From: Mantis religiosa
Taxonomy: Eukaryota; Arthropoda; Insecta; Mantodea; Mantidae
NCBI GenBank assembly: GCA_030765055.1
Contig: CM060958.1
Span: 106,027,279-106,091,278, forward strand
DNA: 64,000 nucleotides
Direction of reading: 5' to 3'
Below the pieces are notes generated by a model. The model saw only the letters and a list, made by a program, of their open reading frames with translations. It was not told where the DNA came from and made no database searches. Positions 22,594 to 34,327 of the stretch are shown here, in pieces. Made by a program: the position numbers and the translations under genes. How positions within the stretch are numbered: the stretch's first letter is position 1; each line of letters starts with the position of its first letter.

Positions 22594-23851
22594 TACGTCA
22601 TTCTACATCTTTTACTGATAACACGTTGTAGTGATAAGAAATCAATCTCGATAGTCGTGGACTTGTCGGAAAGAAGACGAAAAACCAAATGCCGCTTTGG
22701 GAATGGACAGAATTCGGTGAACCGTAATGTGGTTTAGCCGAGCGATACGACAGAGGACCGTCGAAACTGTGGGAAGCAGAATGTGATTAACGGCCCGGCT
22801 AAACCAATTATTGTAATTCTTTTGTACGCAACCATTCATCATCCACTGCGTCACAACATGGCGGCCTCGATCAATGCAGGGTGTGAAAGCTTGTACCTTC
22901 TTGCTCTCCTCGTATCATTTTTCGCTTCGCTGCTTCCGAGATATCTCCGTAACAAGCACCACGTCTTTTGATGATATCGGTTTCCACCACTTACTGCTTT
23001 GTTTCCCGCTCTCTCTTATAAAGCACAAGTTTAAATTTATCGACTTCCCTTTAACGACGACTTCTTTTTCATTCTCATCTAGCTGCCCAGCCGTCGTGAA
23101 AACGCTCGGTTGACCATCGCAGTCCCTATAAAAAATTCTCTTTATCTTCCAGCTTGCAATTTTTTGCTTTCCCTTTAATGCTGCTTAACTATTCATTCCG
23201 GCAATGCTGGTGCAGTCCCGGAATGGAGTTGCAGATCTATAGCTCGCTCTTATATCGACTTTCTTTTGAAGGCAAATTACTGTTGGTATTCAGTGCTTCA
23301 ACACTTCTGAGATGCATTATTTCTTTCTGTACCGCCTATTAACCTTTCAGTCCCGGCTTTCATTATAATCGATATAAGCTTTCCTTTTCTATTTATAATG
23401 GTTTTAGCTGTTCTTTTTCTGCTATATTCTTGTTATGCTGCCCTCAACCTGTTAAAACATGCATTTGATGTGTTCTGAATTATATTTTTTTGCACAATTT
23501 ACAGAGTACAATTTTTTTATAAGAAAAGAATCAAAATCCGTGCAACCGCTTTCAAATGATATCCCGTCTGCCTCCCACATCCTTTACCGCATACATATTT
23601 GACTGCGGTCCCGAGGCTCGAACTCACGGCCTTCGGGTTTCAGTGGATGGCCAGTGTTGCAGGAACGATCAAGGCTGTTCAAGTCATCTGCTTAAGTGTC
23701 CAGACGGCTTCATGAAAACCTTCGGAAGCCTTCATGAACGGCCTCGCATTAGAGGAACACTGACATAGTAGCCAAACAATTCGAGACTGAAAGAGTTAAG
23801 GTAAAATATGACTTGACTCAAATATTTGACATTCAGTCTCCATTAAAAATA
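22594..23851. other. Unassigned, with one degenerate tRNA-like B box
   Basis: At about 23,612-23,640 the minus strand reads GGCCGTGAGTTCGAGCCTCG, a possible PolIII B box of a decayed SINE, but no body matches the families in this window. The minus-strand frame 22,642-22,854 has no recognised motif. The rest is nondescript. Confidence 0.3.
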
Positions 23852-24745
23852 AGAGGGCGTTCGTAAAATAAGGTCTCCAATTTTATTTAATATAGAAAAC
23901 ATGTTAACTGTCAATGAATGTTACATTGAAGGAAAGTCGGAACTTACAGATAGTTTTCAACATAATCAACATTGTGATCGATGTACTTTTGCATGCGCTA
24001 TGGCAGTTTATGTGTACCCTTGTCATAGCACTCTCCGTCCAAGTTGCGCAGGTAGAGCTCAATCTCGTTTTTCAAATCATCGTCGGTCTGGAAATGTGTT
24101 CTACCCAGGTGTAACTTCAACTCAGAAAACAGATGACAATCACTAGGTGCTATATCTGGACTGTAGGGGGGATGGGTGAGAATGTCCCATCCGTACTGGA
24201 GTAGGAAATCAGCCGTTGCATGTGTAGTATGCGATAGTGCAAATGTTCGGTCAAAATCTTGTCAATCGTAGTCTTACTGACTTCAGGGATAAGTTCGCAC
24301 AGCTCGCGAACTGTCACACGCCGATCTTCAATCATTTCTTGCTCCACTTTTGCAATTGTTCCGGCTGAAACCGAAGGCCGACCAGAACGCTGTTTGTCAT
24401 GGACGTCTGTACGTCCGTCTTTGAACTCTCTGACCCACTTTTGCGCGTTTTTGATGTCCATACACTGTTGCCCATAGACCTTGCATAACTGACGATGAAC
24501 TTCAGTGGGGGTACTGCCCTTGACACTCAAAAACGGATCTTTGCACGCAACTCGCACTTGGCGGTGGAAATAATAGGAAGCTCCATCGCAAATGGCTGCC
24601 CAGCCAAGACTAATGGTTGCAACGGGTTCGTTGAGATGGAGATTTGAAGGGGTGAAACCAAGCTACATCCCAGCGTTGCCGGATCTCGCGTAATAGCGTT
24701 CCTCACGGCTCCAGCGCCTTGGATACATTTTACGAACACGCCTCT
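23852..24745 (-). mobile_element. Mariner, internally deleted
   Basis: TIRs are AGAGGGCGTTCGTAAAATAAGG on the left and its inverted counterpart (AGAGGCGTGTTCGTAAAAT) on the right. TA lies at 23,850-23,851 and 24,746-24,747. The 894-bp copy keeps the transposase ends and has lost the middle. Confidence 0.9.
23960..24557 (-). pseudogene. Mariner transposase with central deletion
   Basis: The N-terminal half (24,240-24,557) shows both HTH regions, with KGSTPTEVHRQL, WVREFKDGR, SGRPS and DRRVTVRELCELIPEVSKTT. It then passes, with a frameshift, straight into the C-terminal THPPYSPDIAPSDCHLF and LHLGRTHFQTDDDL. The segment holding the first two catalytic Asp residues is missing. Confidence 0.9.
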
Positions 24746-25137
24746 TACTCCTGTTGACACTAGTTTAAACACAGAATATACATTAAATGAAAAAGGTCTG
24801 GTGTGTTAAACTCTAATGACTCTCTGTATAAATATTATTCTTACAGGCGCTTAGTACTATGTCTACTATAAACATTCCTGTAAATGGTATTTTCAGGTAC
24901 AATTAGAAAATGGAAATGCAATAAGCTTGAAGTAATAAGAACTGATCGCTGTGCAATAGCTTCAAAATTCCATTCCATTAGTATAATTGAGGGATCAAAT
25001 GACCACTTTCTACTTGAGAAAAAAATATTAAATTAAGACAAGGAATATCTCCTAAATGGTTAAGTTGTTTACCAGCCAATCCAAGAAAAGGATGGGATAG
25101 AATTTTACAGAGAAATCCGGTACATCGACCAGACCGA

Positions 25138-25161
25138 CACACACACACGCACGCACACACA
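25138..25161. repeat. (CA)n microsatellite
   Basis: ACACACACACGCACGCACAC-type dinucleotide repeat of about 24 bases. Confidence 0.9.
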
Positions 25162-25364
25162 AGGTACTGGCAGTCTGTGTTCAAACCAAAGACATTTGCT
25201 GCGTGCCCACCCGGGATTGGGTTTAACCGCAGGAAGGATTTCTTTTTTGATGGGTTAGGGTGCATTGTTGTGGTTTAGGTTGGATGAGGACTGTCAAATA
25301 GTACAGTACTTCTCGAAAGGAAGACAGGATGCTATACCTAATGCACCCTGGCGATGAAGTAGAT

Positions 25365-26880
25365 TAAATTTGATTTGATTAGGATAATTTTGAGGCCAAA
25401 GATCTCTTTGTTAGATTATGGGAGCTCAGCATTTGCTGCTAGTGGATTTGCTCCGTGGTTATCTCGGATGACCGCAAGCCATGCGAGGGACCCGGAAAAG
25501 TCGAAGCCTACATCTTGTTGGATCATAATCACTAAGAAACCTAACCAGGGCGTTTCTATGTAATGATAAAATGTCGTATAATTTTATAGCCCGGCGCCTA
25601 ATTTCATCCTCCACGTATGGAAGGGATGAGGCTTCATGAAGCAACCTTACTGAGAAAAATCGGTCTACTGAATGGATGGACCTAATTCCTCTATTCTGAG
25701 CGCGTTGAAGATATACCAGCCAGGTATCTGCGGCCATGCCCCAGACCTCGCAGGCATAAAGCATCAACGGGACTATGAGTGTTCGAAAGACATATAACTT
25801 AACCCGGACTGGCATCGATTGAGAGCCCAGAATAGGGTACAAGGAAGCAATAGCTCCCTGACCCTTGCCGAGAATTCCGTGATGGGTCGGCGAAAAATCA
25901 GACTTCTAACTTAACTCCCAGGTATATGATAGAAGGTACCCACTCTATCGTTCGACCTCTGAAATTTAAATTTGGACAGTCTGCGGGGGTGTGGTGCTCA
26001 GTGAATACTATGGCTTGTCCTTTGTCCGGATTAGCAGACATCAGCCAACGCCGGCACCATACTTTTGTGAGACGGAGGTGTCTTGTATTGGGTGGAAGGC
26101 TCTGAGCATGTCTCTGCCTTTGCAGGATAGCAGCACGTCGTCAGCATATTGTGCCATTTCGACGCGCAGCTAGGTTGGAAAGTCTGTCATGTATACTCTG
26201 AACAGTGTGGGAGATAGTACAGAGTCTTCGCGGACTCCGCCTCTCACAGGTCTAAGAGAAGATGTTTTCCCCATGACTGTGACTTTGAAAGACCAGACTG
26301 ATGTTTTGTGCCAAATAGGGCATCCCCGGAAGGAAGGATGAGGCGAGAAGAGACAGGGGACGGCCGACCCCAAGGAGCTATGATAGTGCAGAGGGCAGGG
26401 TTCCTACCATTTACCACTTGAAACTTCCCGGCAGACCAGTACAACCGGCGTCTCTCCTACCATAGTCCCCTAAAAGTCTATCAGGCCGGCTCGGTGACGG
26501 GAGTCCACCGCCCAGAGCTCGGCAATAGGCCGGCTCGGAGACCGGAGACCATCCTACCGCAGAGCAGTTTCTTCCAGGGGCATATCATCCTGCCTTGCAG
26601 CGCCGACACTTCTAACCTGAAGGAGACCACCAGATTAGAGATGATATGAAATGATAATGGAGGTGAAATGGAGAGACAAGAAACCTGGGACAGGTGATTA
26701 ACCTTAACCATCCGCCTGGCAAACCGGGGAATCCTAGGAAAAATTCATGGGTCAGGTAGGTCGGCCAGAGGAATTGAACCTGGGCCTCCCGAATGCGCAC
26801 CACAGACGAAACCCCTTGAGTCATCCCACTCGGTGTTTTGTATGTATTTCCTACGAGTCTCAAAATATCTATTTCTGGTA
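25365..26880 (-). mobile_element. Jockey-type non-LTR retrotransposon fragment (RT)
   Basis: The minus-strand frames give the RT palm segment SVLSPTLFRVYMTDFP (26,170-26,373), then ANPDKGQAIVF (about 26,000), and the thumb/post-RT segment with LYVFRTLIVPLMLYACEVWG (25,700-25,842), the pattern of Jockey-clade RTs. Stops and shifts break the frame. Its 3' end appears to be the ATCAAATCAAATTTAATC tail near 25,365. A family 3 SINE (26,310-26,833) splits the RT. Without it the frame runs on from LRLVGNTYKT to SVWSFKV. The upstream RT, endonuclease and ORF1 are missing. Confidence 0.85.
26310..26833 (-). mobile_element. SINE family 3 nested in the Jockey element
   Basis: The insertion is bracketed by TGTTTTGT (26,302-26,309 and 26,834-26,841) inside the RT frame. 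On the minus strand it begins with a tRNA-like head (B box GGTTCAATTCCTCTGG) and continues through the TCATTTCATATCATCTCT hinge into the GC-rich body. It stops at CATCCTTCCTTCCGGGGATG, short of the family's 3' end, so the 3' end is missing or was used for internal priming. Confidence 0.85.
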
Positions 26881-27106
26881 AAATTTTGGTATTAAATTGT
26901 CATGAAATCAACTGTAGCTTAATGAAATGTGTGAACACAGGAATGAAACAACTCAAAAAAGACCCTAGCTTGAAAAATTCATGTAATTCAAATTATAAAT
27001 AAAGAAATGTATATTATATGTGTGGGGATTTTATTTATCATTATCAGACTCATAGTTTGTTCCTCTTGTTTGATTTGCGTACCTATAGATATCCTTAAGA
27101 TAGAAC

Positions 27107-27303
27107 GTAAATACTAACTTACAAACACGTTCAAGAGGTCATGAGTTCGAAACGTGGTCAGGGTGAGTTATCTGGTTAAGGTTTTTCTGGAGTTTTCCCT
27201 TGTTCTGAAAGTTGAATGTCGGATAACATGGGCCCTGGGCGCATTTGGACATCATTTCACCCATTTTAGTCATCGTCTGATATAACTTAACGTTGGAGGA
27301 AAT
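27107..27303 (+). mobile_element. SINE family 1, decayed head
   Basis: The B-box region TTCAAGAGGTCATGAGTTCG and body (GGTTTTTCTGGAGTTTTCC, CATCATTTCACCCATTTTAG, CGTTGGAGG) are clear. The A-box half of the head is degraded. A small deletion removes part of the CTCTAAGCTCTATG anchor. Confidence 0.75.
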
Positions 27304-28013
27304 ACCTACCTTGTAAAGATGTATTTTAGGATGGAATTGAGTTAGATGCCGAACCAAGTTCACGCAATCTTATCGAGGTCTCACAACAGCAATTTAATTT
27401 AATGTCAAACGCGGACGCTGACAACCAAACTAATCAAAGAACGTCCATAAATAAAACTCAATTTCAATTTGTAACTTGACTTCCTCTAATGGACGAGTTG
27501 AGGGAAGCAACCTTTATAGTTCAAATGGGAGATGTAGTAAACAAAAGTACCAATAATTAAAAGTTTGTAACTGAAGCCCATCTAATGCAAGCAGTAATAT
27601 GAATTGTAGTACGTACATGCGTCATCCATTAAGGATTTTTCAGGAGAAATTGGAATGCATATTCCAGGTTCCTATTTCGGGAATACAAAAGCACATCAAT
27701 CTGTGCTAATATAATGAATATAATTACGCTCTGATAGCTGTCAATAACTACTAATTGTGTGAAGGATTGCTTTGCCTAAAATGAACTTATTTTCAGAGGG
27801 CGTCAAATATCCGAGGCACAGATTGAGCTATATTATCTGCACTAATGATGAATTTTAGTTATATAAGTCTTCTGCCCCTATTTATTGTGATCTATACAAC
27901 CCACAGCGTATAGTCTACTGTAAAAACATTGACCCTTTTAGCATAAAAGTCGTTATTGCAGCTCTGTCCTATTCGGTACTCTACTCAATCAGCATGAATA
28001 CTTACAGACCTGA

Positions 28014-29085
28014 ATGATGATGACGATGACGATGATGATGATGGTGTTTAAGGGCGCTCAACTTCATGGTCATCAGCACCCTCACTAAAACTAAGCATGC
28101 TAAAACCTAGATAAAACCGTTGTCAGTCATTTTAAATAAAATCAGGATAAAACAAACTGACCACAGTAACCACAGTAAAATCTAAAAATCTAAAATCTAA
28201 AGTGAGACCTAAAATCAAATATTTTAAAATTCCTAAACTAAAAGGCACTAAATTCTAAAATTGACAGTTGAAAACAGCTTTAAAACCTTGGCCACTGCTC
28301 TCTCGTCCCCCAGTATCTCTGGAAGGCTCGCCGGCAGTTACAGAGACCTGCGAAGACGTGCGAGGCGAAAACACATTAAAACAACGTGTCGAACCGAGAG
28401 ACCTGCACTACAAAGAGGGCAAACTGGTGGAGGTTCTCGGGCTAATAAAAATCTGTGCGTAAAAAGCAGTACCCAATGCGCAACCGAGCCAATGTCACCT
28501 CTTCACGACGGGAGGATCGGCAGGAGGTTACCCAAGGAATCGGAAGTTGTTTCAGGGAGCGGAGCTTATTTTTGCGCACAGCGGACCACTTCTTGTGCCA
28601 GGAGGACAGCACAGCTCTCCGCAATTTCAGTTTGAAATCTTCCGGTGTGACAGTCGGTATGGTAACCTTGGGATGTGTGGCTGCCATCTTCGCTGCCGAA
28701 TCCGCCAGGCCATTCCCTGCCAGGCCTACGTGACCAGGAACCCAACTGCAAACCACGCTAACGCCTGAGGCGTGTAAAACGTGGAGGGTATCCTGGATCC
28801 ACTGCACAATAGGATGGTAGTTGTAAAGCTGCCGTAGGCTCATAAGAGCACTAAGGGAATCACTTAAAATGAGGGCGTCACCTAGGTTTCGTCGATGTAC
28901 ATATAAAATGGCTCGGTAAATCACATACAGTTCGGCGCTAAAAATGGAGGTACTACTATGGAACCCGAATGTATAGGGTTCGGTTCCATAGATAAAAGCA
29001 CAGCCAACCCCATCTGAGCTCTTTGAGCCATCAGTATAGATTAAAATTCTATTACTAGGACCAAGAGGTTGCGAAAAGCTAAAAT
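28014..29085 (-). mobile_element. LINE 3' end with RNase H domain, 5'-truncated
   Basis: The minus-strand frame carries a complete RNase H1 core: YTDGSK (first Asp), SAELYVI (Glu), SDSLSAL (second Asp) and SWVPGHVGLAGNGLADSAAK, which holds the catalytic His and last Asp. Just after comes the conserved post-RNase H segment with LARLRIGYCFL and a CxxC...H...C-like remnant. RNase H after RT is found in I- and R1-type and some other LINEs. The 3' UTR ends in a CAT/ATC microsatellite (28,016-28,045). RT and endonuclease are absent, and the frame breaks after the RNase H region. Confidence 0.9.
28016..28045. repeat. (GAT)n microsatellite, LINE 3' tail
   Basis: About ten near-perfect GAT/GAC triplets. 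They lie exactly at the 3' end of the minus-strand LINE, where simple-repeat tails replace poly(A) in several LINE clades. Confidence 0.85.
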
Positions 29086-29631
29086 AAACGGTTTTTCATG
29101 CATATAATACTAACAAAGGGATAACTGCTTTCTGAAAGGGCAGCAGAGAGTACGTGGCAGCTGGCGAAATAGGTTAGCTTGCTGCAATGTAGTGATAAGG
29201 CTAGGTTCGACACGACGTCTCATAGTTTCGTTTTTTTTTCTTCCTCCAAATTTTCATTGCCTGCATTTTAGTTACTATTTTTTATTCACCATTTACTATT
29301 ATAAGCTCAATTAATTAACCACTTTGGTTCTTAATTTATTTTCCTTTTGAATGTCTCTTACTTTGTAAGTCAACACAATATTAAACAGTGAAGACTTGTG
29401 AAAAAAAAATTGAATATATTCCACCACGCTTAATGCACAAGTGAGCGTACTTGAATTTAGAGAACGTATTGAATAGCTCAAAAAAGTACAATTTGTAAAT
29501 TAAACATGAAATTGCAATGGAAAACTACAGTAGAATTCAATATTTTAATTTGGATTCCCACTACTAGAAGGAGATAACTAAATATGCAATTGTTTTCCCT
29601 CCATTGAACAAAATCTATAATAATGGCTTAC

Positions 29632-29950
29632 CTAAGAGAATATAGAAAGCTATGGCCAGAGTAATACTATCGCGTAGCAAAGCTAAGCTAATACTCTCAT
29701 TATTAATCCACATCTTCCGTAACGTCATTCGTATGTGTCGTACGCAATTATAAGAAACGGTTGCACGTACTACTTGACACAGAAAGTTAAAAATAAGGAA
29801 CACAGCGTTTTGTACTCCTGTCAAAAATTGATGATATATATTTGTATTCGGGTGCAGTGGCAGTAAAACAAGCAATACTAAATAGTACAATGTTAAAGCA
29901 AATTTCATTTTGGGAGTAGTCAAATGAATGGCATCAGAAAGAAACCCCAT
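29632..29950 (-). CDS. Candidate exon of a multi-pass membrane protein
   Basis: An open frame begins at an ATG (29,948-29,950, context AAAAATGG) and runs 106 codons to TTAG|GTAAGC at 29,632, a very strong splice donor; three codons into the intron there is a stop. Three hydrophobic segments are visible: FALTLYYLVLLVLLPL (near residue 17), AVFLIFNFLCQVV (near 50) and LAIAFYILL (at the end). A basic stretch RHIRMTLRKMW lies between the second and third. The layout resembles N-terminal exons of insect chemoreceptors (gustatory-receptor type), but I see no diagnostic motif. I found no downstream exon with confidence. Confidence 0.4.
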
Positions 29951-30551
29951 TTTTTAATTTGAACAGTAAATGTCAGTCCACACAAATTTATCAAACTAGA
30001 ATTTCTGTATTCTCAGTAGATTACTTGTCATATACTTCAAATTGTTGTATAACTTTGAGTTTAAATTAAATAATTGATTTCATGAATATTCTTCCATGCA
30101 CAACTCCAACTCCGTGAATTTAAACCCCCAAATTTGCCATTTACTATTGTAATCTTACTTAATTACTTAACTATTAATTATAATTAATTACTTAACTATT
30201 TTATTGCTTATTTTCCCTGCCTAAGTTTATGGAGTGACATTAAACCTTTTAAATGGCATTTATTTTGAAAGTTAACACAAGGGTATAAAGTGAAAACTTA
30301 TGAACAAATCCCACCAATCATTATGCACAGATGGGTGTAGTTCAATTTAGAAAAATGTTTCGTCCAAATTATTTGTTGACCAGTAGTCCTTACATATTTG
30401 AATAGCAAGTTGCGTAATTGTTTTAAAAAACTAAAAGCAAGTATTAAAAGTAATATCTCTTACACAAACATTAGGTACAATAAGCAAAAATAGATATGAA
30501 AATTCATCAGAAAAACACAAAGGCATTTAATACAATTTGAATTCTTACTAC

Positions 30552-30850
30552 CTAACCCATAACGAGCATAATTAGTGCCATAGTAGATGTATGGTCACCC
30601 ATATGATATGGCATAGTGTTCCTTAAGAGAGTTACAGACACGACTTTCCACTTGTTTAGTAAACATACACAGAATTTGATACGTATAATGATTATATAAG
30701 GAGTACAACAAATTGTACTCCTCTCAAAAATTGACGATGAATGAAATTGGTTGAATCCAACGCAAAAACGAAGAATTCGTAAGTATAGGATTAAACGCTA
30801 AGTAATGAGAAAACTATATGCTAAAACAAACTTAATTCAACATATATTAT
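30552..30850 (-). pseudogene. Broken paralogue of the 29.6-kb exon
   Basis: After one frameshift the minus strand reads TNFIHRQFLRGVQFVVLLI, matching TNIYHQFLTGVQNAVFLIF of the intact exon. The upstream IKFVLAYSFLIT matches MKFALTLYYLVL. The end ATGGGTTAG|GTAGTAAG corresponds to the donor of the intact copy. Stops and frameshifts inactivate it. The homology shows the upstream exon is conserved coding sequence that was duplicated. Confidence 0.6.
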
Positions 30851-31627
30851 CCAAAGTAATTCTATTAAAGGACATCATAACATGTCCAAAAATTATTTTT
30901 AGTCCAAGTTTATTACTTATATTTAAGTTTGGCTAAGTGCTACTGTAACATTTAATGGATATTTGACAAAGATGTAGCTAAACAATTGTACTGCCCTCTA
31001 GTGTAATTATATAACGAGCTCGGAGAATGAGGTGACTACACTAGCGCCACAGATAACTCATAATACGGAACAGTAGCAGTTATACATGATACAGTTATTT
31101 TTCCAATATGTTTACAATAAGGTTACAAATGTTTGAATTTTTGAATCTGGATTAAAAAAGACTCCAGAAAACATTATCAGAAGCATTTGTATTGCTAAGC
31201 AGTTCATAAACCGCGCACTAGGCTGCGCAGCGGTCTCTGTAATCAGTCTACAGCATAACAGTTGAGGCCTGGGAGGCGTGGTCATCAAATTAAATCTTAA
31301 TTTGCTAATTTATTTCATTTGTTAATCAAATGAATGCCAAGATCAACATTATCAATCCGATTTCTTTCTGCCTAAACCACGGCAACCTTCTTCATACAAA
31401 TGAAACCATTCCCTGCAGGTGAAACTCGCACATTGTCAATGTGCACGCGTTGTTTGAACGCGAACTGGGGTATCCTAGGTTAGTTAGCACATGTCATTAC
31501 AGCCCGATGAAATGATGTGCATTAGAGTTTAAAAATGGACATCATATGCAGCAAACAATTAACAGGAATTAAATAAACCAGTCTTTGTGGGTGGAGAGAG
31601 CAGCAAGCAGACACAAGTTATTTCATT

Positions 31628-32351
31628 CATAGCTCGGTCGAAATAGAAGCTCACTGCATTACCGAGGAACGCACCTGAAAGGACAGGAAGAGCGCCCTAT
31701 GCAGCTTCAATCCCCACCACGGAGCTGTGAATCTGGTATTAATTTGTGTTTCATTCACTAACCATGATCGACAATATATCGTAAAGGATCATAGGAGTAC
31801 AGTGACATTTGTACTAATAAACATTCATAGTCATCCGACGTTTTGCCATTCCGGTACTCTGTCCCTTACTAAGGTTATGCTGGATTTATAATAATTTACG
31901 AAGTATCACAAATTGTAGAATGAAACAGAGGATGTTGATAATAATGGATACTAATAAGCGTATAAATGGCGAATTGACCTAAATGAACCTGAACGCTTTG
32001 TAGCCAATGTCATTAACTGGAGAAAAAATGCATTTATACACTAACCCCGGGATTGGAGTGTGGGACTCCTCTGGCGGAGCGAATCGTCAGTATTGCCCAC
32101 AGGTCCTGTCTACTAAAAAACCTCCACCGGCGAATGTTCAGGCGAGGAAGAGCAGCAATAGCGCTACGAAGATTCAAGATGAGGATATAATGGTCAGACC
32201 GGAGCACAGATTAATACCAGATGCTCAACTCCGTGTTAAAAACTGAAGACGCATAGGGCGCTCTTTCCCAAATCTTTAGACCCCGGCGACCTTGGAAACT
32301 ACGGCCGGTGCGGCCGGTAATGTAGTATGCTTCTATTGCGACCGAGCTATG
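31628..32351. repeat. Inverted repeat with arms of about 120-150 bp
   Basis: The arms are at 31,628-31,750 and 32,203-32,351. The left arm has ATAGCTCGGTCGAAATAGAAG, AAGAGCGCCCTATGC and CTGGTATTAATTTGTG. The reverse complement of the right arm has the same three blocks in the same order, with a GC-rich insertion between the first two. A 79-residue frame (32,007-32,246) runs through the spacer into the right arm. It could be two opposite copies of one repeat or a foldback element; I do not recognise the family. Confidence 0.6.
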
Positions 32352-34196
32352 GTGCATTTACTTCCCCTTCCCTTCGGCTCCCATTTTCACTGACTGACGG
32401 AATCCAACTTCTTTCGAAATCACTTCTCGTCACACATGAATAGTTTACGGCACATATCAACTATTTCATATTAGGATAATACGCGTAAAATACGCTGAGG
32501 AAATGTGCGATAAACTATTCATCAGTGTGCGAAATGTGACTTCGAAAAAAGTTGTCCAATTTGTGAAAAAAATTTCAAGAATCCACTTGAACTTTTCCTG
32601 TTAAATATGAATAATTGACTTCCACAAATCATTATATCTTTATTCTTGTTGCGAATTGATAATTTTGTCTTCAAAAACAATTAAAATTTTAAAAACGAGA
32701 GAGTGAGATCACTTAAGATGCTGTTGAGATTATACAAGACATCTGTATACCCTTTCCCTCAAGCTTCTTAGTGTAATACTTAAACTAACCCTAACTTAAC
32801 ACTAAAATAATGATTCTGTAGATACAGGAAAACAGGTAAGGATAACATAACGTTATATGTAATGCAATTTCTTTGTACACAGAATGTTGAAAAATTCCCT
32901 GGAATAACAGTGAGGAAAAAAAAACCCTAAGGAAATATGTATATAAATTTGAAATGATAATAACAACTATGTACAAAAAATAGCACTATTTCTTTAAAAT
33001 GACAACAAAGCAGCACTGTTAATGGTTATATTTAATAAGAATTTTAAAAGCTCAATAGTACATACATTATTTTCAGCACAAGTATACTAAAGTAAACTCA
33101 GAGAAAAACATGAAATTTGTGATCAATTCATATAAGATTAATAATGTCAAATTTGTACAGAAGTCAGTATTAGCAACTGGTGACATAAATTTCATAAATG
33201 GCACTATTTTATATACTTCTAATCACTTTGGTTGACTAAACATTCACAGGTGCAGAATAAATTATGAAAAATAATAATTACATTAAAGTTGTATCATTCA
33301 TTTAAAATTGTCCTAAGCTTAACTCTGTCTTCACAACACAAGAATATTACAGCGTTGAATTTTTAAACGCTTCAATGGCATGCATATGCACAGTAATGAA
33401 TGCTGAAGAAGAAAATGTGCAGTTTTAAAAATAAAATTTAATGCACAGTGTATCTTCCAATAAGAGATTATTTCATGTACTTATCTGACTGTGAAATATA
33501 ATTTGCTTAATGTGCAGAGCAATTGTTTGGATAAATGGCTTGCTTTAACTTGATAAGACTTTAAGCAATGTACTTTATGATTAAGATGGCAAATGGAGCC
33601 CTCTGCATAGTGTAAACCTCTCAGTCCATGACATACAACTGAATGTGTGTCAAATAAATAACTATATGAAAGATTACACTATGAGCTATTAATTCTGTTT
33701 GTAGTTTTAGTTAAGAAGTGAAAGTGATGGAACTGTGTGTTTGAGTAGTTAATAGAAAATAATTTAGTAATGTAATTTATTTGTTCACACATCTAACCAT
33801 TATTTGTTTTGACAGTCCATAATTCCCTTATGTGTTCACTACAAAGAAACAAGAAGTGCATTATATAGCAAAATAAAGTGCAGTTTTATCTACTTTTCAA
33901 AATTATTATGTGACTTCGCATCACTGCATGTAACGAATGGCTCATATATTAGGTTAAACATCTTTTTCCCATGCCAAAGATTGAGATTTTCATTCCAACT
34001 TAGAACAATGAGAGGATGTTTAACAGTGTAGTTTCATGTGACATGTAACATTTCTGTGGGTCACGCTAGAAACGTTATATCACCCTTAAAATGGTTAGCA
34101 TTACAGAAATTGTGTACCAATATTACTCATAAATGGTGGCAAGTACATGTTGAGAACAGAAATACCACGGAATACATAAATGCTGTGCAAATATCA
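32352..34196. other. Unassigned AT-rich sequence
   Basis: No family motif, tRNA-like box or TIR found. Composition is strongly AT-rich with many short A-runs. Confidence 0.35.
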
Positions 34197-34282
34197 CTTT
34201 AACTTGTTGTGTATGTGTGTGTGTGCGCGTGTGCGTGTGCGTGGGTGGGGGAGAGAGAGAGTGTGTGTGCGCGCGTGCGTGC

Positions 34283-34325
<43 letters not shown>

Positions 34326-34327
34326 TG
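34197..34327. repeat. (GT)n-rich compound microsatellite
   Basis: GT/GC dinucleotide repeats with an interrupting GGGGGAGAGAGAGAG block, ending in a pure (GT)n run. The Cys/Val-rich frame over it (34,180-34,404) is an artefact. Confidence 0.95.

Larger units (their letters stand above)
29285..30850 (-). repeat. Tandem duplication of about 0.85 kb containing an exon
   Basis: Two diverged copies in direct order share landmarks. Both have CCATTTACTATT (29,289 and 30,137) and an AAGT(C/T)AACACAA...GTGAA(A/G)ACTT(G/A)TGA block. Both have CACCA(C/A)...TTAATGCACA or TTATGCACA and an AATTTAGA segment, followed by homologous hydrophobic exons on the minus strand. The offset is 850-920 bases. This is not a transposon pattern and suggests a local gene-family array. 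Confidence 0.7.

Noticed and set aside
28261..28768. Plus-strand frames of 64-124 residues
   Set aside because: They are antisense to a clear RNase H domain on the minus strand and contain no motif of their own.
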